Assembly (NCBI GenBank): GCA_021822495.1
Contig: JAKAQO010000008.1
Location: forward strand, 1-64,000
DNA from: a bacterium
Lineage (GTDB): Bacteria > Elusimicrobiota > Elusimicrobia > UBA1565 > UBA9628
Length of the DNA stretch: 64,000 nucleotides
Direction: 5' to 3'
Each line of letters begins with the position of its first letter. Position 1 is the stretch's first letter. Both the position numbers and the translations under genes were made by a program. Of the stretch, positions 17,239 to 25,642 are shown in pieces. The notes under the pieces are model-generated. The model saw only the letters and a program-made list of their open reading frames with translations. It was not told the DNA's origin and searched no databases.

Positions 17239-18583
17239 GTTTTGACTCCGTCCTTGCGGTCCGCGAGCTTCTCTGGATGGATTTGTAGAGAAGTCCCGTG
17301 GCGATCTTGAGGTCGGACAAGACCTTGGTCTTGACCCGGCCGTTCTCGGACAAGCAGCGCGCGATGATGAGATCGATAAATCTCTCAACCGCCTTCTTGA
17401 GGCCGTGTTCGAGGGCGAAGCGGTAGTGTTCATCCCCGATGAGGCTTCTTGACCTCTCGGCCTTTTCATTTGAAATAATCTTGCCTACCGCTTCTCCGCT
17501 GACAAGGCCCTCCCGCCCCGCCATGAGGAGTTCCACGAACTTTTTCAGCTCCCGGACATTCCCGGGCCAATCGTAGTTCAGGATTTTTTCCCTGGCCTCG
17601 GGTGAAAACGAAAGCCGGCGATCCCCCTTGGTGAAAAAAGACAGAAGCGGGAAAATATCGCCTTTTCTTTGAGCGAGGGGTTTGAGGTTGAGGGTGAGCC
17701 CGTGGATTCTGTGGAAGAAATCAAAGCGCATCTTCCCGGATTTAACCAGGCTCTGGATATCCTCCAAGGTCGCGCTCATCAGGCGAAATCGCGAGGTTTG
17801 GGGCGCGTCGGAGCCGAGGGGGTAAAAAGATTTCTCCTCGATAGCCTTCAGGAGCTTGGCCTGCATTTTGGGGCTCATGGCCCCAATCTCATCCAGAAAG
17901 AGGGTCCCTTGATCGGCCAGGAGAAGTTTTCCCTTGCGGTCCTCAAAGGCGCCGGTAAAAGCGCCCTTGCGATAGCCGAAGAGCTCCGCTTCGAGAAGGT
18001 CCTCGGGGCAGGCCGAGCAGTTGACGGCGACAAACTCTCCCGTTCGCCCGGAGCGGTCGTGAATCAGGCGGGCGAGGCTGGTCTTGCCGGAGCCCGAGGG
18101 GCCAAGGATCAGGAGGGGAATCTCCAAACCGGCGAGGCTAAGGGCCTCCTCTATGGACCTTTGCGTCTCTGGGTCCTCGGTGATGAACTCGCTTTTAAAA
18201 ACGCTCCTGGTCTTGGAGGCTTGCCGCGAGGCCTGGCAACGGGCGAGGATTTTGCCGATGTTCTCGCGTTCGTTTCCCTTGGCGTAGAAATCATCGCAGC
18301 CCAGGGCGTAGGCGCGCTCGATAAAGTCCTCCTTGGCGTGGCTGGACATGACGACCGAGTAAAGCCCCGAGGCCTTGGCGGCGGGGATGAGATCGAGTCC
18401 GGAAAAGCCTTCCTTCCCCAATTTAAGATCGATAAAGCAGAGGTCGTGCTCGCCCGATTTTATTTTTTTGAGCGCGGAATGCGAGTCTTCCGCGAAGTCA
18501 ATCTCATGTCCGGTCAGGTTGTTTCCGAGGACTTTACGGGCCAAAGGATCGTCATCTATGACCAGGATGGAGAGTTGAGCCAT
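17222..18583 (-). CDS. NtrC-family sigma-54-dependent response regulator
   Basis: Three domains. A receiver (1-120) has ILVIDDD, phospho-Asp in CFIDLKLG, VVMSS and Lys in FYAKG. The AAA+ domain (about 135-370) has Walker A GPSGSGKT, the sigma-54 contact loop GAFTGA and Walker B TLFLDEIG. The C-terminal segment is Fis-like (VERFIDLIIARCLSENGRVKTKVLSDL). It would remodel sigma-54 RNA polymerase at enhancer-dependent promoters. It is the first gene of a minus-strand cassette that also encodes a kinase and sigma-54. ATG 18583 (MAQLSILVIDDD) fits the family N-terminus; an in-frame ATG at 18598 would add five residues. A perfect 36-bp palindrome lies immediately upstream, suggesting repression or autoregulation. 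Confidence 0.9.
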   Translation of the reverse strand: MAQLSILVIDDDPLARKVLGNNLTGHEIDFAEDSHSALKKIKSGEHDLCFIDLKLGKEGFSGLDLIPAAKASGLYSVVMSSHAKEDFIERAYALGCDDFYAKGNERENIGKILARCQASRQASKTRSVFKSEFITEDPETQRSIEEALSLAGLEIPLLILGPSGSGKTSLARLIHDRSGRTGEFVAVNCSACPEDLLEAELFGYRKGAFTGAFEDRKGKLLLADQGTLFLDEIGAMSPKMQAKLLKAIEEKSFYPLGSDAPQTSRFRLMSATLEDIQSLVKSGKMRFDFFHRIHGLTLNLKPLAQRKGDIFPLLSFFTKGDRRLSFSPEAREKILNYDWPGNVRELKKFVELLMAGREGLVSGEAVGKIISNEKAERSRSLIGDEHYRFALEHGLKKAVERFIDLIIARCLSENGRVKTKVLSDLKIATGLLYKSIQRSSRTARTESKHERPG

Positions 18584-18598
18584 GAAGCATTGTAGCAT

Positions 18599-18634
18599 AT
18601 TTCTAAATAGAAATAATTATTTCTATTTAGAAAT
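18599..18634. promoter_or_regulatory. Perfect 36-bp AT-rich palindrome, candidate operator
   Basis: Bases 18599-18634 read identically on both strands. The palindrome is composed of two 16-bp inverted repeats (ATTTCTA-AA-TAGAAAT and ATTTCTA-TT-TAGAAAT) separated by AATT, giving 20-bp centre-to-centre spacing, about two helical turns. It sits between the divergent NtrC-like gene and the conjugation-side genes. This is typical of a cooperative dimer-of-dimers operator. A terminator is less likely because neither strand ends in a G/C-rich stem. Confidence 0.65.
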
Positions 18635-18765
18635 CACGAAAACCGCGACCTTCCCCCGATTCTCCTCTGAAAACTGCCTTCCGCCTCTACTCCCTCAACC
18701 TTGGCATAAAAATCCATACCAAGAGGGTGACGGGCCGAAAAAAATCGGACCCACGGGAGAACAAC

Positions 18766-18978
18766 ATGAACCAAAACATCGCAACTATAGGCGACAGCCC
18801 GCTTGAGATTTTGCTCAAACGCGAAGCCATCAAGGAAGCCGTTGACGCGGTCAGGACCCAGAAAAAATACCGCGACATTCGCCAACGGCGCTGGTGGAAG
18901 GACCACTTCCCCTTCCTTTTCCCAGGCCTCGGACCTGTCAACGGATTTGACCGGCGAAGCGAAGCGGCCGGAACTTAA
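18766..18978 (+). CDS. Small basic protein at the head of the conjugation region
   Basis: 70 residues, unrecognised: MNQNIATIGDSPLEILLKREAI..., a helical, charged N-terminal half (EAVDAVRTQKKYRDIRQRR) followed by an aromatic/Gly/Pro-rich part (WWKDHFPFLFPGLGP). GGGAG at 18756 precedes ATG 18766. It is divergent from the NtrC-like regulator and 24 bases upstream of the next small gene. The position before the candidate oriT and mobilisation genes suggests an accessory or regulatory role, but nothing in the sequence proves it. Confidence 0.5.
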   Translation: MNQNIATIGDSPLEILLKREAIKEAVDAVRTQKKYRDIRQRRWWKDHFPFLFPGLGPVNGFDRRSEAAGT

Positions 18979-19002
18979 ACACAAAACAAGGAGAAATAAA
19001 CC

Positions 19003-19287
19003 ATGGAGACACAGTCAATCCAGCCGGAGGAAGAAGGGGGGATGGTCGCGGAAATTGCGGAACTTTCGGAGGAGTCGCGGGCCGGACTGGCCCGAAACCC
19101 GAAGGCTTCCCGCTACATCAAGATGCAAAGTTTCATCCTACTTAAGGACATCGTGACCTTGGATGAGATTCGGCTTAAGTTCATGCGGCAGGGGCAAGAC
19201 ATCAGCCGCGGACGGCTTTTGTCCGAGGCCATCCGCCTCCTTAGCAAGGAAGTTTCAGCTGGGAAACTCGAGATCAAAAACCCATGA
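19003..19287 (+). CDS. Small helical, possibly DNA-binding protein
   Basis: 94 residues. An acidic N-terminus is followed by ASRYIKMQSFILLKDIVTLDEIRLKF and ISRGRLLSEAIRLLSKEV. The last segment resembles the second helix of ribbon-helix-helix or MobC/TraY-like accessory proteins. AAGGAG lies eight bases before ATG 19003. It lies just upstream of hairpins that may form an origin of transfer, where relaxosome accessory proteins are often encoded. The assignment is tentative. Confidence 0.5.
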   Translation: METQSIQPEEEGGMVAEIAELSEESRAGLARNPKASRYIKMQSFILLKDIVTLDEIRLKFMRQGQDISRGRLLSEAIRLLSKEVSAGKLEIKNP

Positions 19288-19299
19288 AACGCCCAAAAA

Positions 19300-19337
19300 C
19301 CTACGTCTGTCGCTACGTCTGTTGTTGCAGACGTAGG
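19300..19337. promoter_or_regulatory. Hairpin with duplicated arm, part of candidate oriT
   Basis: CTACGTCTG (19313-19321), loop TTGTTG, CAGACGTAG (19328-19336) forms a perfect 9-bp stem. The left arm occurs a second time just upstream (CCTACGTCTG at 19300-19309), so two alternative stems can form. It lies at the start of the 250-bp non-coding gap before the replication-relaxation gene. Such inverted repeats with an iterated arm are common at relaxase binding sites. Confidence 0.45.
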
Positions 19338-19417
19338 CAAAAAGCGGCCAAATGACGGAAATGATTGATATTTCCTGCTCTTTTTGCCCCGCCTCTTGGC
19401 GCGAAAAGCCGCTTAAG

Positions 19418-19483
19418 CCTCCTGACCACACCCCCACAACCATATTAAAAAATGATGGTTTTAGTGGTGCTGTGGTCAGGAGG
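19418..19483. promoter_or_regulatory. Long inverted repeat, candidate oriT or structured RNA
   Basis: A perfect 13-bp inverted repeat, CCTCCTGACCACA (19418-19430) and TGTGGTCAGGAGG (19471-19483), brackets 40 bases that can pair further (CCACAACCAT with ATGGTTTTAGTGG). The stem lies about 55 bases before the first mobilisation gene. A relaxase recognition site, a regulatory RNA or a transcription attenuator are all possible. The surrounding intergenic stretch 19288-19539 contains no convincing gene. Confidence 0.5.
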
Positions 19484-19539
19484 ACGGCGGGGGATAATGA
19501 GCAGGAAATAGAGGAAAGGATGGGTTGAGGAGTTTAGAA

Positions 19540-20466
19540 ATGAGGGGAGAGATGATTAAGGTCAAGGTTTGGGAAGGGGAGGAAAAATCTGAATTTGAGG
19601 TCAGGAGATCAGGGTTAGGAGTCTTAAAAGGTCTGGAGAGATGGGGGGTTTTGAGTCTGTCACAGATAGAGGGATTGGTGTTTGGCAAGGCATCGGGAAG
19701 GAAAAGATTGGAACTGTTTTTCAATGGAAGGTTCAAGGATGAGTATCGGGGAGCGGCCTATAAAGTTCTGGAAAGGCTGGTTAAAAGAGGCTTGGTGATG
19801 GGGCAAAGCTATGTCAATTTGACGCGGGTTTACTCATTAACCAGGAAGGGACATGCGGCTTTGGTTGAGTCTGGACTGGCGGGTCTTGAGGACTACAGGG
19901 ACACGGTTTCCGACAGCATGATCCGGCATGAGCTGTTGGTTTCGGGGATCGGTCTTGTCATCAGCGAGTTGATAGGGCTTCCGGTGGCCACTAACTTCGA
20001 ACATCAAATCCTGAAGCGAGGAGAGGCGGGCCAAGGGTCGCCTTCGCCTGATCTGTGGGTATCCATAGGCGTTGGCGCCCAGCCTCTGGGCGGGAGCGCC
20101 CAATCTTTGGGCGGGGGGTCAAATGCCATCGAGGTCGAGAGAAGCCTTAAATCAGCCGAGCGCTACCAGGGACTCTGGGAGCTCTACCGCTACTACTTTT
20201 CCGGGGGCGGCGTTGTTCTCTACATCACGGCTTGGCCTGGACTGAGCCATAAAATTTTGTCGCTGGCCCGGAAATTCCTGATGGATTTTATCTATGTCTG
20301 TCCGCTTGAGGACTTCCGCAAATCCCTGGGAAAAGGCGCTTTTGTCAACTATCGCGGCGAACAATTCAGTCTGGGACGGCCCCAGTCTGTAGAGCCGCTG
20401 AGCCAAGGCCTGGGCGCCCAGCGTCCCCGGCCCGAACATAAATTGGCTCTAGGTTTACCGCGATGA
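19540..20466 (+). CDS. Replication-relaxation family mobilisation protein
   Basis: About 308 residues. An N-terminal winged-helix-like region (VLKGLERWGVLSLSQIEGLVF, AAYKVLERLVKRGLVMG, VYSLTRKGHAALV) is followed by an alpha/beta core (SDSMIRHELLVSGIGLVISEL, SPDLWVS, AIEVERSLKSAERY) as in replication-relaxation proteins of conjugative elements. Two 21-bp units interrupt the core, coding GAQPLGGSAQSLGGG between the strand ending PDLWVSIG and the conserved AIEVE. A further unit lies near the C-terminus. ATG 19540 is chosen because GAGGAG lies seven bases before it. The stop overlaps the coupling-protein start by four bases (ATGA). No HUH or tyrosine relaxase motif is visible. Confidence 0.65.
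   Translation: MRGEMIKVKVWEGEEKSEFEVRRSGLGVLKGLERWGVLSLSQIEGLVFGKASGRKRLELFFNGRFKDEYRGAAYKVLERLVKRGLVMGQSYVNLTRVYSLTRKGHAALVESGLAGLEDYRDTVSDSMIRHELLVSGIGLVISELIGLPVATNFEHQILKRGEAGQGSPSPDLWVSIGVGAQPLGGSAQSLGGGSNAIEVERSLKSAERYQGLWELYRYYFSGGGVVLYITAWPGLSHKILSLARKFLMDFIYVCPLEDFRKSLGKGAFVNYRGEQFSLGRPQSVEPLSQGLGAQRPRPEHKLALGLPR
20068..20120. repeat. Two 21-bp units inside the replication-relaxation gene
   Basis: Two tandem units (GGCGCCCAGCCTCTGGGCGGG, then AGCGCCCAATCTTTGGGCGGG) are read as GAQPLGGSAQSLGGG. They sit between two conserved core segments of the protein, so they look inserted in frame. Confidence 0.75.
20408..20430. repeat. Partial 21-bp repeat near 3' end of the relaxation gene
   Basis: CTGGGCGCCCAGCGTCCCCGG carries the GGGCGCCC palindrome of the family and is read as GLGAQRPRP shortly before the stop codon. 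It is shorter and more diverged than the internal copies. Confidence 0.45.
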
Positions 20467-22160
20467 ACATCCATTTATTAAGTCTGATGCCTCGCCTTCA
20501 TCTCACCGGGACGCTTCCTTTGAGACTCCGCCGCAGGCATCCTTCCCTCTCGGCTGAGCGCGCTGCGGCTTTGGGGGGACTTGCCGCTTTTCTCGCGATG
20601 TCTTTCCGTGGACCTCGCCAAAAGCGCAAACCCGGGTGGAATCAACCGGGCCAAGGTCGCGGCTTCGTCACGCGGGACCTCGACCGTATCCTAAAAAGAA
20701 ACCTTGCTTCACCTAGAGGCCGCGCTCACAAACTCAAATTTTGGACCGACGCCTCCCCGTCACCGGCCGCTCTCCACAAGACGTTTTTGGGAATCGCACG
20801 CGGAACCTGGGGCCGGCGTCCGGTCTATCTCCAGAACCAAAACCGCCAACCACATATGCAAATCGTGGGACCGACGCGCTCGGGAAAATCCCAACTCCTC
20901 TTGGCCTTGTCCGCCCAGGATATGCGCGCCGGCATCCCGCTCTTTTTCATGGAGGCCAAGGGGGATGACTCGGACTTTAATCAATTCCTCGCCCTGGCTT
21001 CCCTGGCCGGACGGGCGGGCGATGTCCGGTATTTCAACCCGCAGGACCCGCGCTCCATGACCTTTAACCCCATCCGCCGACTCCCTGGTCAAGACGCCAA
21101 CTCACTGGCCGACCAACTCTCACGCATCCTCGGCCGAGAACCGGGTTCCGGCGCCGAGGCCCAGGACTATTACAAATCCGTGGACTATTCCAAAATCCAG
21201 AATATGTCCGAAATCTTCTGGGAGACCAATCTCCAATATACCTTGCGCGATTGCTTCTGCTATTTCAACTATCCCGAGTGTCGGGAAAAGGCCTGGCGTT
21301 TGTCGAGAAGCGCCAGACTCATCGAGATGGCGCGCCGCGAGTTCGAGCAGAAAACCGATACGGCGGCCCTGACCTCGGCCCTAAGACCTTATGTCACCGG
21401 ACCCCTGGGAGAATTGCTCAACTCCTATGCCCCGCAAATCAAACTCGAGGAAATCTTCTCCCGCAATCAACTCGTCTATTTCGCCATCCCCATCGGATAT
21501 CTTCCGGTTCTGGCCAATCCGCTCGGACGCATGCTCATCTCGGGACTATTGTCGGTCGCGGCCTTCAGACAGCGTCAAGCTCCCAAACCCGGACCGGCTT
21601 CAATCATTTTAGATGAGTTCGCGGAATTTGCCACCCCCGCTTTCGCCTCCTTCATCGCCACCGTCGGCTCCGCCAACTTCTGGACCACCCTCTCCCATCA
21701 GGACCTGGGCCAGCTCAAAAAAGTCCAGGGAACCAATCCCGAGGCCTTTAAATCCGCCGTCTTCAACAACACCTCCGGCTGTAAAATCTGCTTCCGAAGC
21801 CCCGACCCCGCCGACGCCGAGTTCTGGTCCGCCGTGCTCGGAACCTACCAGACCGTCGAGGACACCGAACGGTTTAAAAAAACTTTATTCGGCACGCAAG
21901 GAACGGGGGAAATCTCGCGCAGAACCGTCGAACATTTCAAGGTTCATCCCAATACGCTTAAAAATCTAGCCCCCGGAACCGCTTTGGTTTTCTCTCCAGG
22001 ACATGAGGACTCCCTCATCCGCACCGCGCGCGTCTTTAATCTCATCAAGAACGCGCGACCGGAACTGAGCCGCGTTACGACTTTGGAAGAACCAGGACTT
22101 GATCTGGCTTCCATCATCAAACCTCCACAAGCCGCCGCGGACAGGAAAACCCGGATATGA
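20463..22160 (+). CDS. VirD4/TraD-type conjugative coupling ATPase
   Basis: 565 residues. This ATPase links the DNA substrate to the type IV secretion channel. Walker A is IVGPTRSGKS (about residue 136) and Walker B is SIILDEFAEF (about 380), followed by TLSHQDLGQL and the TraM/TraG-type C-terminal NTPase region (FNNTSGCKICFRSPDPADAEFWS). The N-terminus has one hydrophobic stretch (AAALGGLAAFLAMSF) rather than a well-formed pair of membrane helices. It overlaps both neighbours by four bases, so relaxation protein, coupling protein and the following surface protein form one translationally coupled run. Confidence in the family is high. The subfamily (TraD versus VirD4/TraG) is unresolved. Confidence 0.85.
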   Translation: MNIHLLSLMPRLHLTGTLPLRLRRRHPSLSAERAAALGGLAAFLAMSFRGPRQKRKPGWNQPGQGRGFVTRDLDRILKRNLASPRGRAHKLKFWTDASPSPAALHKTFLGIARGTWGRRPVYLQNQNRQPHMQIVGPTRSGKSQLLLALSAQDMRAGIPLFFMEAKGDDSDFNQFLALASLAGRAGDVRYFNPQDPRSMTFNPIRRLPGQDANSLADQLSRILGREPGSGAEAQDYYKSVDYSKIQNMSEIFWETNLQYTLRDCFCYFNYPECREKAWRLSRSARLIEMARREFEQKTDTAALTSALRPYVTGPLGELLNSYAPQIKLEEIFSRNQLVYFAIPIGYLPVLANPLGRMLISGLLSVAAFRQRQAPKPGPASIILDEFAEFATPAFASFIATVGSANFWTTLSHQDLGQLKKVQGTNPEAFKSAVFNNTSGCKICFRSPDPADAEFWSAVLGTYQTVEDTERFKKTLFGTQGTGEISRRTVEHFKVHPNTLKNLAPGTALVFSPGHEDSLIRTARVFNLIKNARPELSRVTTLEEPGLDLASIIKPPQAAADRKTRI

Positions 22161-25100
22161 ACCGCGCCAACCAGCTTAAGAAATTCCACTATCTCGCGCT
22201 CCTTGCGCCCCTAGCCCTTTTGCTGACTTCCCCCAGCGCCAAGGCCGATAACTACTTCCCTCAATTTTCATTCAACGCCCCGTTCGCTATCGCCGCCATG
22301 GACCGCGACGCCGTGGGAAATCTCTACCTCCTCGGTACCCCGCAAGGAAGGTCTTCTTTACAGGTCCTCGAAGTGGCGGAGGAAAATCTTAACTCACCAA
22401 ATCCAAGCCTCACCACCCTCTCCTCTTTCGATACCGGACTCTCAACCGCCTCGGCCTTCGCCGTCGAGGGCTCCGGCATCATTGACATCCTTGACGACGC
22501 AAACGGCTACCGCTTCACCCGCTTCTCGAACTCGGGAACCTTCATCAGCTCCGCCGCCTATTTCCTCAGCTACATCGCCCCCAATATCGTTTCAACCGCC
22601 ATCGATAAAATCAACGACCGCGTCTATATCGCCTATCAATACACCTATACCCCCATCTACGTACAATGCCTCGGCTGCCAAGGACCTTCCACCGTCACCA
22701 CCGCCAAGATTAACGAGTATGACTTCGCGGGAAATCTCCTCAACGCCTTTTATATGCCGGGTACAAGTTCCTCTGGCTGCAACACGCCCTCGGCCGCCGC
22801 CGTGGACCCACAGGGAAACCTGCATATAGAAGACTCGGTCTGCCAACAAATCCTCAGCTATTCTCCCAGCGGACAAAACTTAAGCCAAACTCCCAATCCT
22901 GAATGGATGAGCGCTCGCCTAATGTGGACCGACCTGGATTCAAACCTCTATCTCAGCGGAACCGTCTGCGCCGGAACTTGCGCCCCGGAAATGCTCAAGC
23001 TGGGAAACGGAGGAACGCTTCAAACAAGCCTGTTGACGACGCTCGCCGTGGGCTCGGCCTGGGATAACCGCATCTTGTATCTGGCCAATGGAACTTCTCT
23101 CGAACGACAAGTCTACGCCGGAGCCCCATCAGTGCCGGTTGAAATTTCTCCCATGGGACTGACCGTCCAGCATTCCTCCGCCGCGACACTTTCCTGGCAA
23201 ACGGTCTCAGACCCAGACGGCGACCCCATTCTCTACACCGCCTACCTCGGGCAATCGCCACAGTCTCTTCAAACACTGCCAACAACCGCACAATCCACAC
23301 TCTCAACCCAACCCCTCGATTTCGGAACAACCTATTACTGGACGATTTCCGCCCAAGCCTTCTACCTCGGACTTCCCCTCGAGGCGACCTCGGCCCCCAT
23401 CGAAAACTTCAATCTCGGCCTTATCAACAATCCGCCGGGCAACTTTTCGGTCCTCTCGGGAACCGGAACCTTTGAAACCCGCGCCTCTTCTCAAACCCTG
23501 TCCTGGCAACAAGCCCCGGACCCCGACGGCGACGCAGTCAATTACGTTCTAAACCTCTCAACGGTCCCGGGAGTTTCTAACCTCATCCAGATGGGAACCG
23601 CAACCGATTACGTCCTTAATTTTCAATACGGAACCACCTACTACTGGAGCGTCACGGCCACCGACAGTTACGGCGCGGCGACGACGATGACGGGGGGAAC
23701 GCAAACCTATCTCCCCATCTTCTGGAACCCGCAACCCCTTCCAGTGGTCTATCTCAGCACGGCTTCCTCTTATAACCTCCACACCGACTCGCCAACCATC
23801 AATCTCAGCTGGTCGCCCTCCAGCGACGCGGCCTCGGATTCTATCAGCTACGCTCTCTTCGTCAAGACGAGCACGGGAAACTGGCCGGCTATTTCCACCG
23901 GACAATCAACCAATATCAACCTATCGGTTCAGCTGGGAACCACCTATTACTGGGAGGTCCTGGCGGAAAACCCCTATGGCGGAATCTCAACCGCAACCTG
24001 GCAAAACTTCGTCGTCAATCTCCAAAACGACCCGCCGGATAATTTCTCGGTCCTATCGGGCACCGGAACCTTTGAGACGCGCGCCTCTTCTCAAACCCTG
24101 TCCTGGCAACAAGCCCCAGACCCCGACGGCGACGCAGTCAATTACGTTCTAAACCTCTCAACGGTCCCGGGAGTTTCTAACCTCATCCAGATGGGAACCG
24201 CAACCGATTACGTCCTTAATTTTCAATACGGAACCACCTACTACTGGAGCGTCACGGCCACCGACAGTTACGGCGCGGCGACGACGATGACGGGGGGAAC
24301 GCAAACCTATCTCCCCATCTTCTGGAACCCGCAACCCCTTCCAGTGGTCTATCTCAGCACGGCTTCCTCTTATAACCTCCACACCGACTCGCCAACCATC
24401 AATCTCAGCTGGTCGCCCTCCAGCGACGCGGCCTCGGATTCTATCAACTACGCTCTCTTCGTCAAGACGAGCACAGGAAACTGGCCGGCTATTTCCACCG
24501 GACAATCAACCAATATCAACCTATCGGTTCAGCTGGGAACCACCTATTACTGGGAGGTCCTGGCGGAAAACCCTTATGGCGGAATCTCAACCGCAACCTG
24601 GCAAAACTTTATCGTCAATCTCCAAAACGACCCGCCGGGAGATTTCTCGGTCCTATCGGGAACCGGAACCTTTGAGACGCGCGCCTCTTCTCAAACCCTG
24701 TCCTGGCAACAAGCCCCAGACCCCGACGGCGACGCGGTCAACTACGCTCTAAACCTCTCGACCGTCCCGGGAGTTTTTAATCTCATCCAGATGGGAACCT
24801 CGACCGATTACGTCCTCAACTTTCAATACGGGACGACTTACTACTGGAGCGTTTCGGCCTTTGACGATTTCGGCTCAAGTTCGACCATGACGAGTTCGCC
24901 GCAAACTTTTTTGCCCCTCTTCTTAAACCAAGCCCCGCCGCCGCCCAATCTCGTCTCGCCCTTCCTTCAATCCCCCATAGTCCACTCCATGTCCAACAAC
25001 GTCAATGTCTCCTGGCAAAAAGTTTCAGACCCGCAAGACGACCCCATCGCCTATACCCTCTATTTCGGCGAGTCTCCCTCCGATATGCCGCCCTTGGCCG

Positions 25101-25642
25101 TCCTCGACGCGCCCAGAGTCTGGGCCGACGCGCCCGCAAGTCAATCCTCAGAATCCCTCAATCTTAGGCCTTTAAGCCCTCAACCTAATATCCAAATATC
25201 AGTCGCCCAGGACACTTCCTCCATCGCCGTCGAAATCATGAACCTCGCCTATTACCAGAACTATTATCTCAAGGTCGCCGCCGCAAACCCCTACGGCTCG
25301 ACATCCGAAACCCAAATCCAACAATTCTCACTGGCATCAAACGTCGATTTCCCCAGGGCCTACAATTATCCCAATCCCTTTAGCCCCTATAAAGGAGGGA
25401 CGCATATCGTCTTCAACGCCCCGCCCTCGGGATATGCGCAAGCAACCGTCGAGATTTATTCGGAATGGCAGACTCTCCTCTTTAAACAGGATTACTTCCA
25501 TATCCCGCCCGGCATCAGTCAACAGGATTTTAACGGCCGCGACCGCTACGGAAAACCACTCTTCAATGGCAGCTATATCTGCAAGGTTCGCTTCTCGGGA
25601 CCGGCAGATGCCGCGACCTTTTACCTGATGGTGGTCAAATGA
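22157..25642 (+). CDS. Giant secreted FN3-like repeat protein encoded inside the conjugation operon
   Basis: 1161 residues. A signal peptide (hydrophobic core LALLAPLALLLTSPSAKA) is followed by a beta-propeller-like N-terminal third (DRDAVGNLYLLG, AVDPQGNLHIEDS). Tandem FN3/cadherin-like modules with D-P-D-G-D and G-T-T-Y-Y-W come next. A Por/FlgD-like C-terminal domain closes it (YNYPNPFSPYKGG, then GRDRYGKPLFNGSYI). Two modules are duplicated as a 600-bp unit (23439-24638), with a partial third copy. The start overlaps the coupling-protein stop and the end overlaps the PorV-like start (both ATGA), so it is genuinely part of the conjugation operon. Role inferred: surface adhesin for mating-pair contact. 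No enzyme motif was seen. Confidence 0.8.
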   Translation: MNRANQLKKFHYLALLAPLALLLTSPSAKADNYFPQFSFNAPFAIAAMDRDAVGNLYLLGTPQGRSSLQVLEVAEENLNSPNPSLTTLSSFDTGLSTASAFAVEGSGIIDILDDANGYRFTRFSNSGTFISSAAYFLSYIAPNIVSTAIDKINDRVYIAYQYTYTPIYVQCLGCQGPSTVTTAKINEYDFAGNLLNAFYMPGTSSSGCNTPSAAAVDPQGNLHIEDSVCQQILSYSPSGQNLSQTPNPEWMSARLMWTDLDSNLYLSGTVCAGTCAPEMLKLGNGGTLQTSLLTTLAVGSAWDNRILYLANGTSLERQVYAGAPSVPVEISPMGLTVQHSSAATLSWQTVSDPDGDPILYTAYLGQSPQSLQTLPTTAQSTLSTQPLDFGTTYYWTISAQAFYLGLPLEATSAPIENFNLGLINNPPGNFSVLSGTGTFETRASSQTLSWQQAPDPDGDAVNYVLNLSTVPGVSNLIQMGTATDYVLNFQYGTTYYWSVTATDSYGAATTMTGGTQTYLPIFWNPQPLPVVYLSTASSYNLHTDSPTINLSWSPSSDAASDSISYALFVKTSTGNWPAISTGQSTNINLSVQLGTTYYWEVLAENPYGGISTATWQNFVVNLQNDPPDNFSVLSGTGTFETRASSQTLSWQQAPDPDGDAVNYVLNLSTVPGVSNLIQMGTATDYVLNFQYGTTYYWSVTATDSYGAATTMTGGTQTYLPIFWNPQPLPVVYLSTASSYNLHTDSPTINLSWSPSSDAASDSINYALFVKTSTGNWPAISTGQSTNINLSVQLGTTYYWEVLAENPYGGISTATWQNFIVNLQNDPPGDFSVLSGTGTFETRASSQTLSWQQAPDPDGDAVNYALNLSTVPGVFNLIQMGTSTDYVLNFQYGTTYYWSVSAFDDFGSSSTMTSSPQTFLPLFLNQAPPPPNLVSPFLQSPIVHSMSNNVNVSWQKVSDPQDDPIAYTLYFGESPSDMPPLAVLDAPRVWADAPASQSSESLNLRPLSPQPNIQISVAQDTSSIAVEIMNLAYYQNYYLKVAAANPYGSTSETQIQQFSLASNVDFPRAYNYPNPFSPYKGGTHIVFNAPPSGYAQATVEIYSEWQTLLFKQDYFHIPPGISQQDFNGRDRYGKPLFNGSYICKVRFSGPADAATFYLMVVK
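23439..24915 (+). repeat. 600-bp tandem duplication within the surface-protein gene
   Basis: Copy 1 (23439-24038) and copy 2 (24039-24638) are collinear and nearly identical. Bases 23521-23845 match 24121-24445 exactly, and only a few substitutions lie in the rest. A third partial copy runs to about 24915 and is more diverged. Each unit encodes 200 residues, two FN3-like modules. This indicates recent unequal recombination. Confidence 0.9.
25107..25137. repeat. Diverged 21-bp repeat in the surface-protein gene
   Basis: GCGCCCAGAGTCTGGGCCGAC, followed by another GCGCCC, resembles the family unit and is read as APRVWADAP in a variable linker of the surface protein. Family membership is likely but the copy is degenerate. 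Confidence 0.45.

Noticed and set aside
17669..18595. 308-codon plus-strand open frame opposite the NtrC-like gene
   Set aside because: It is antisense to a well-conserved three-domain regulator and its translation matches no known pattern. The high GC content explains the missing stops.
18599..18634. 36-bp palindrome as a rho-independent terminator
   Set aside because: The stem is almost pure A/T, has no following T-run on either strand and lies at the 5' end of a gene.
18698..18720. TTGGCATAAAAATCCATACC as a sigma-54 promoter for the conjugation side
   Set aside because: The -24 GG is present but the -12 GC is missing at the required ten-base spacing.
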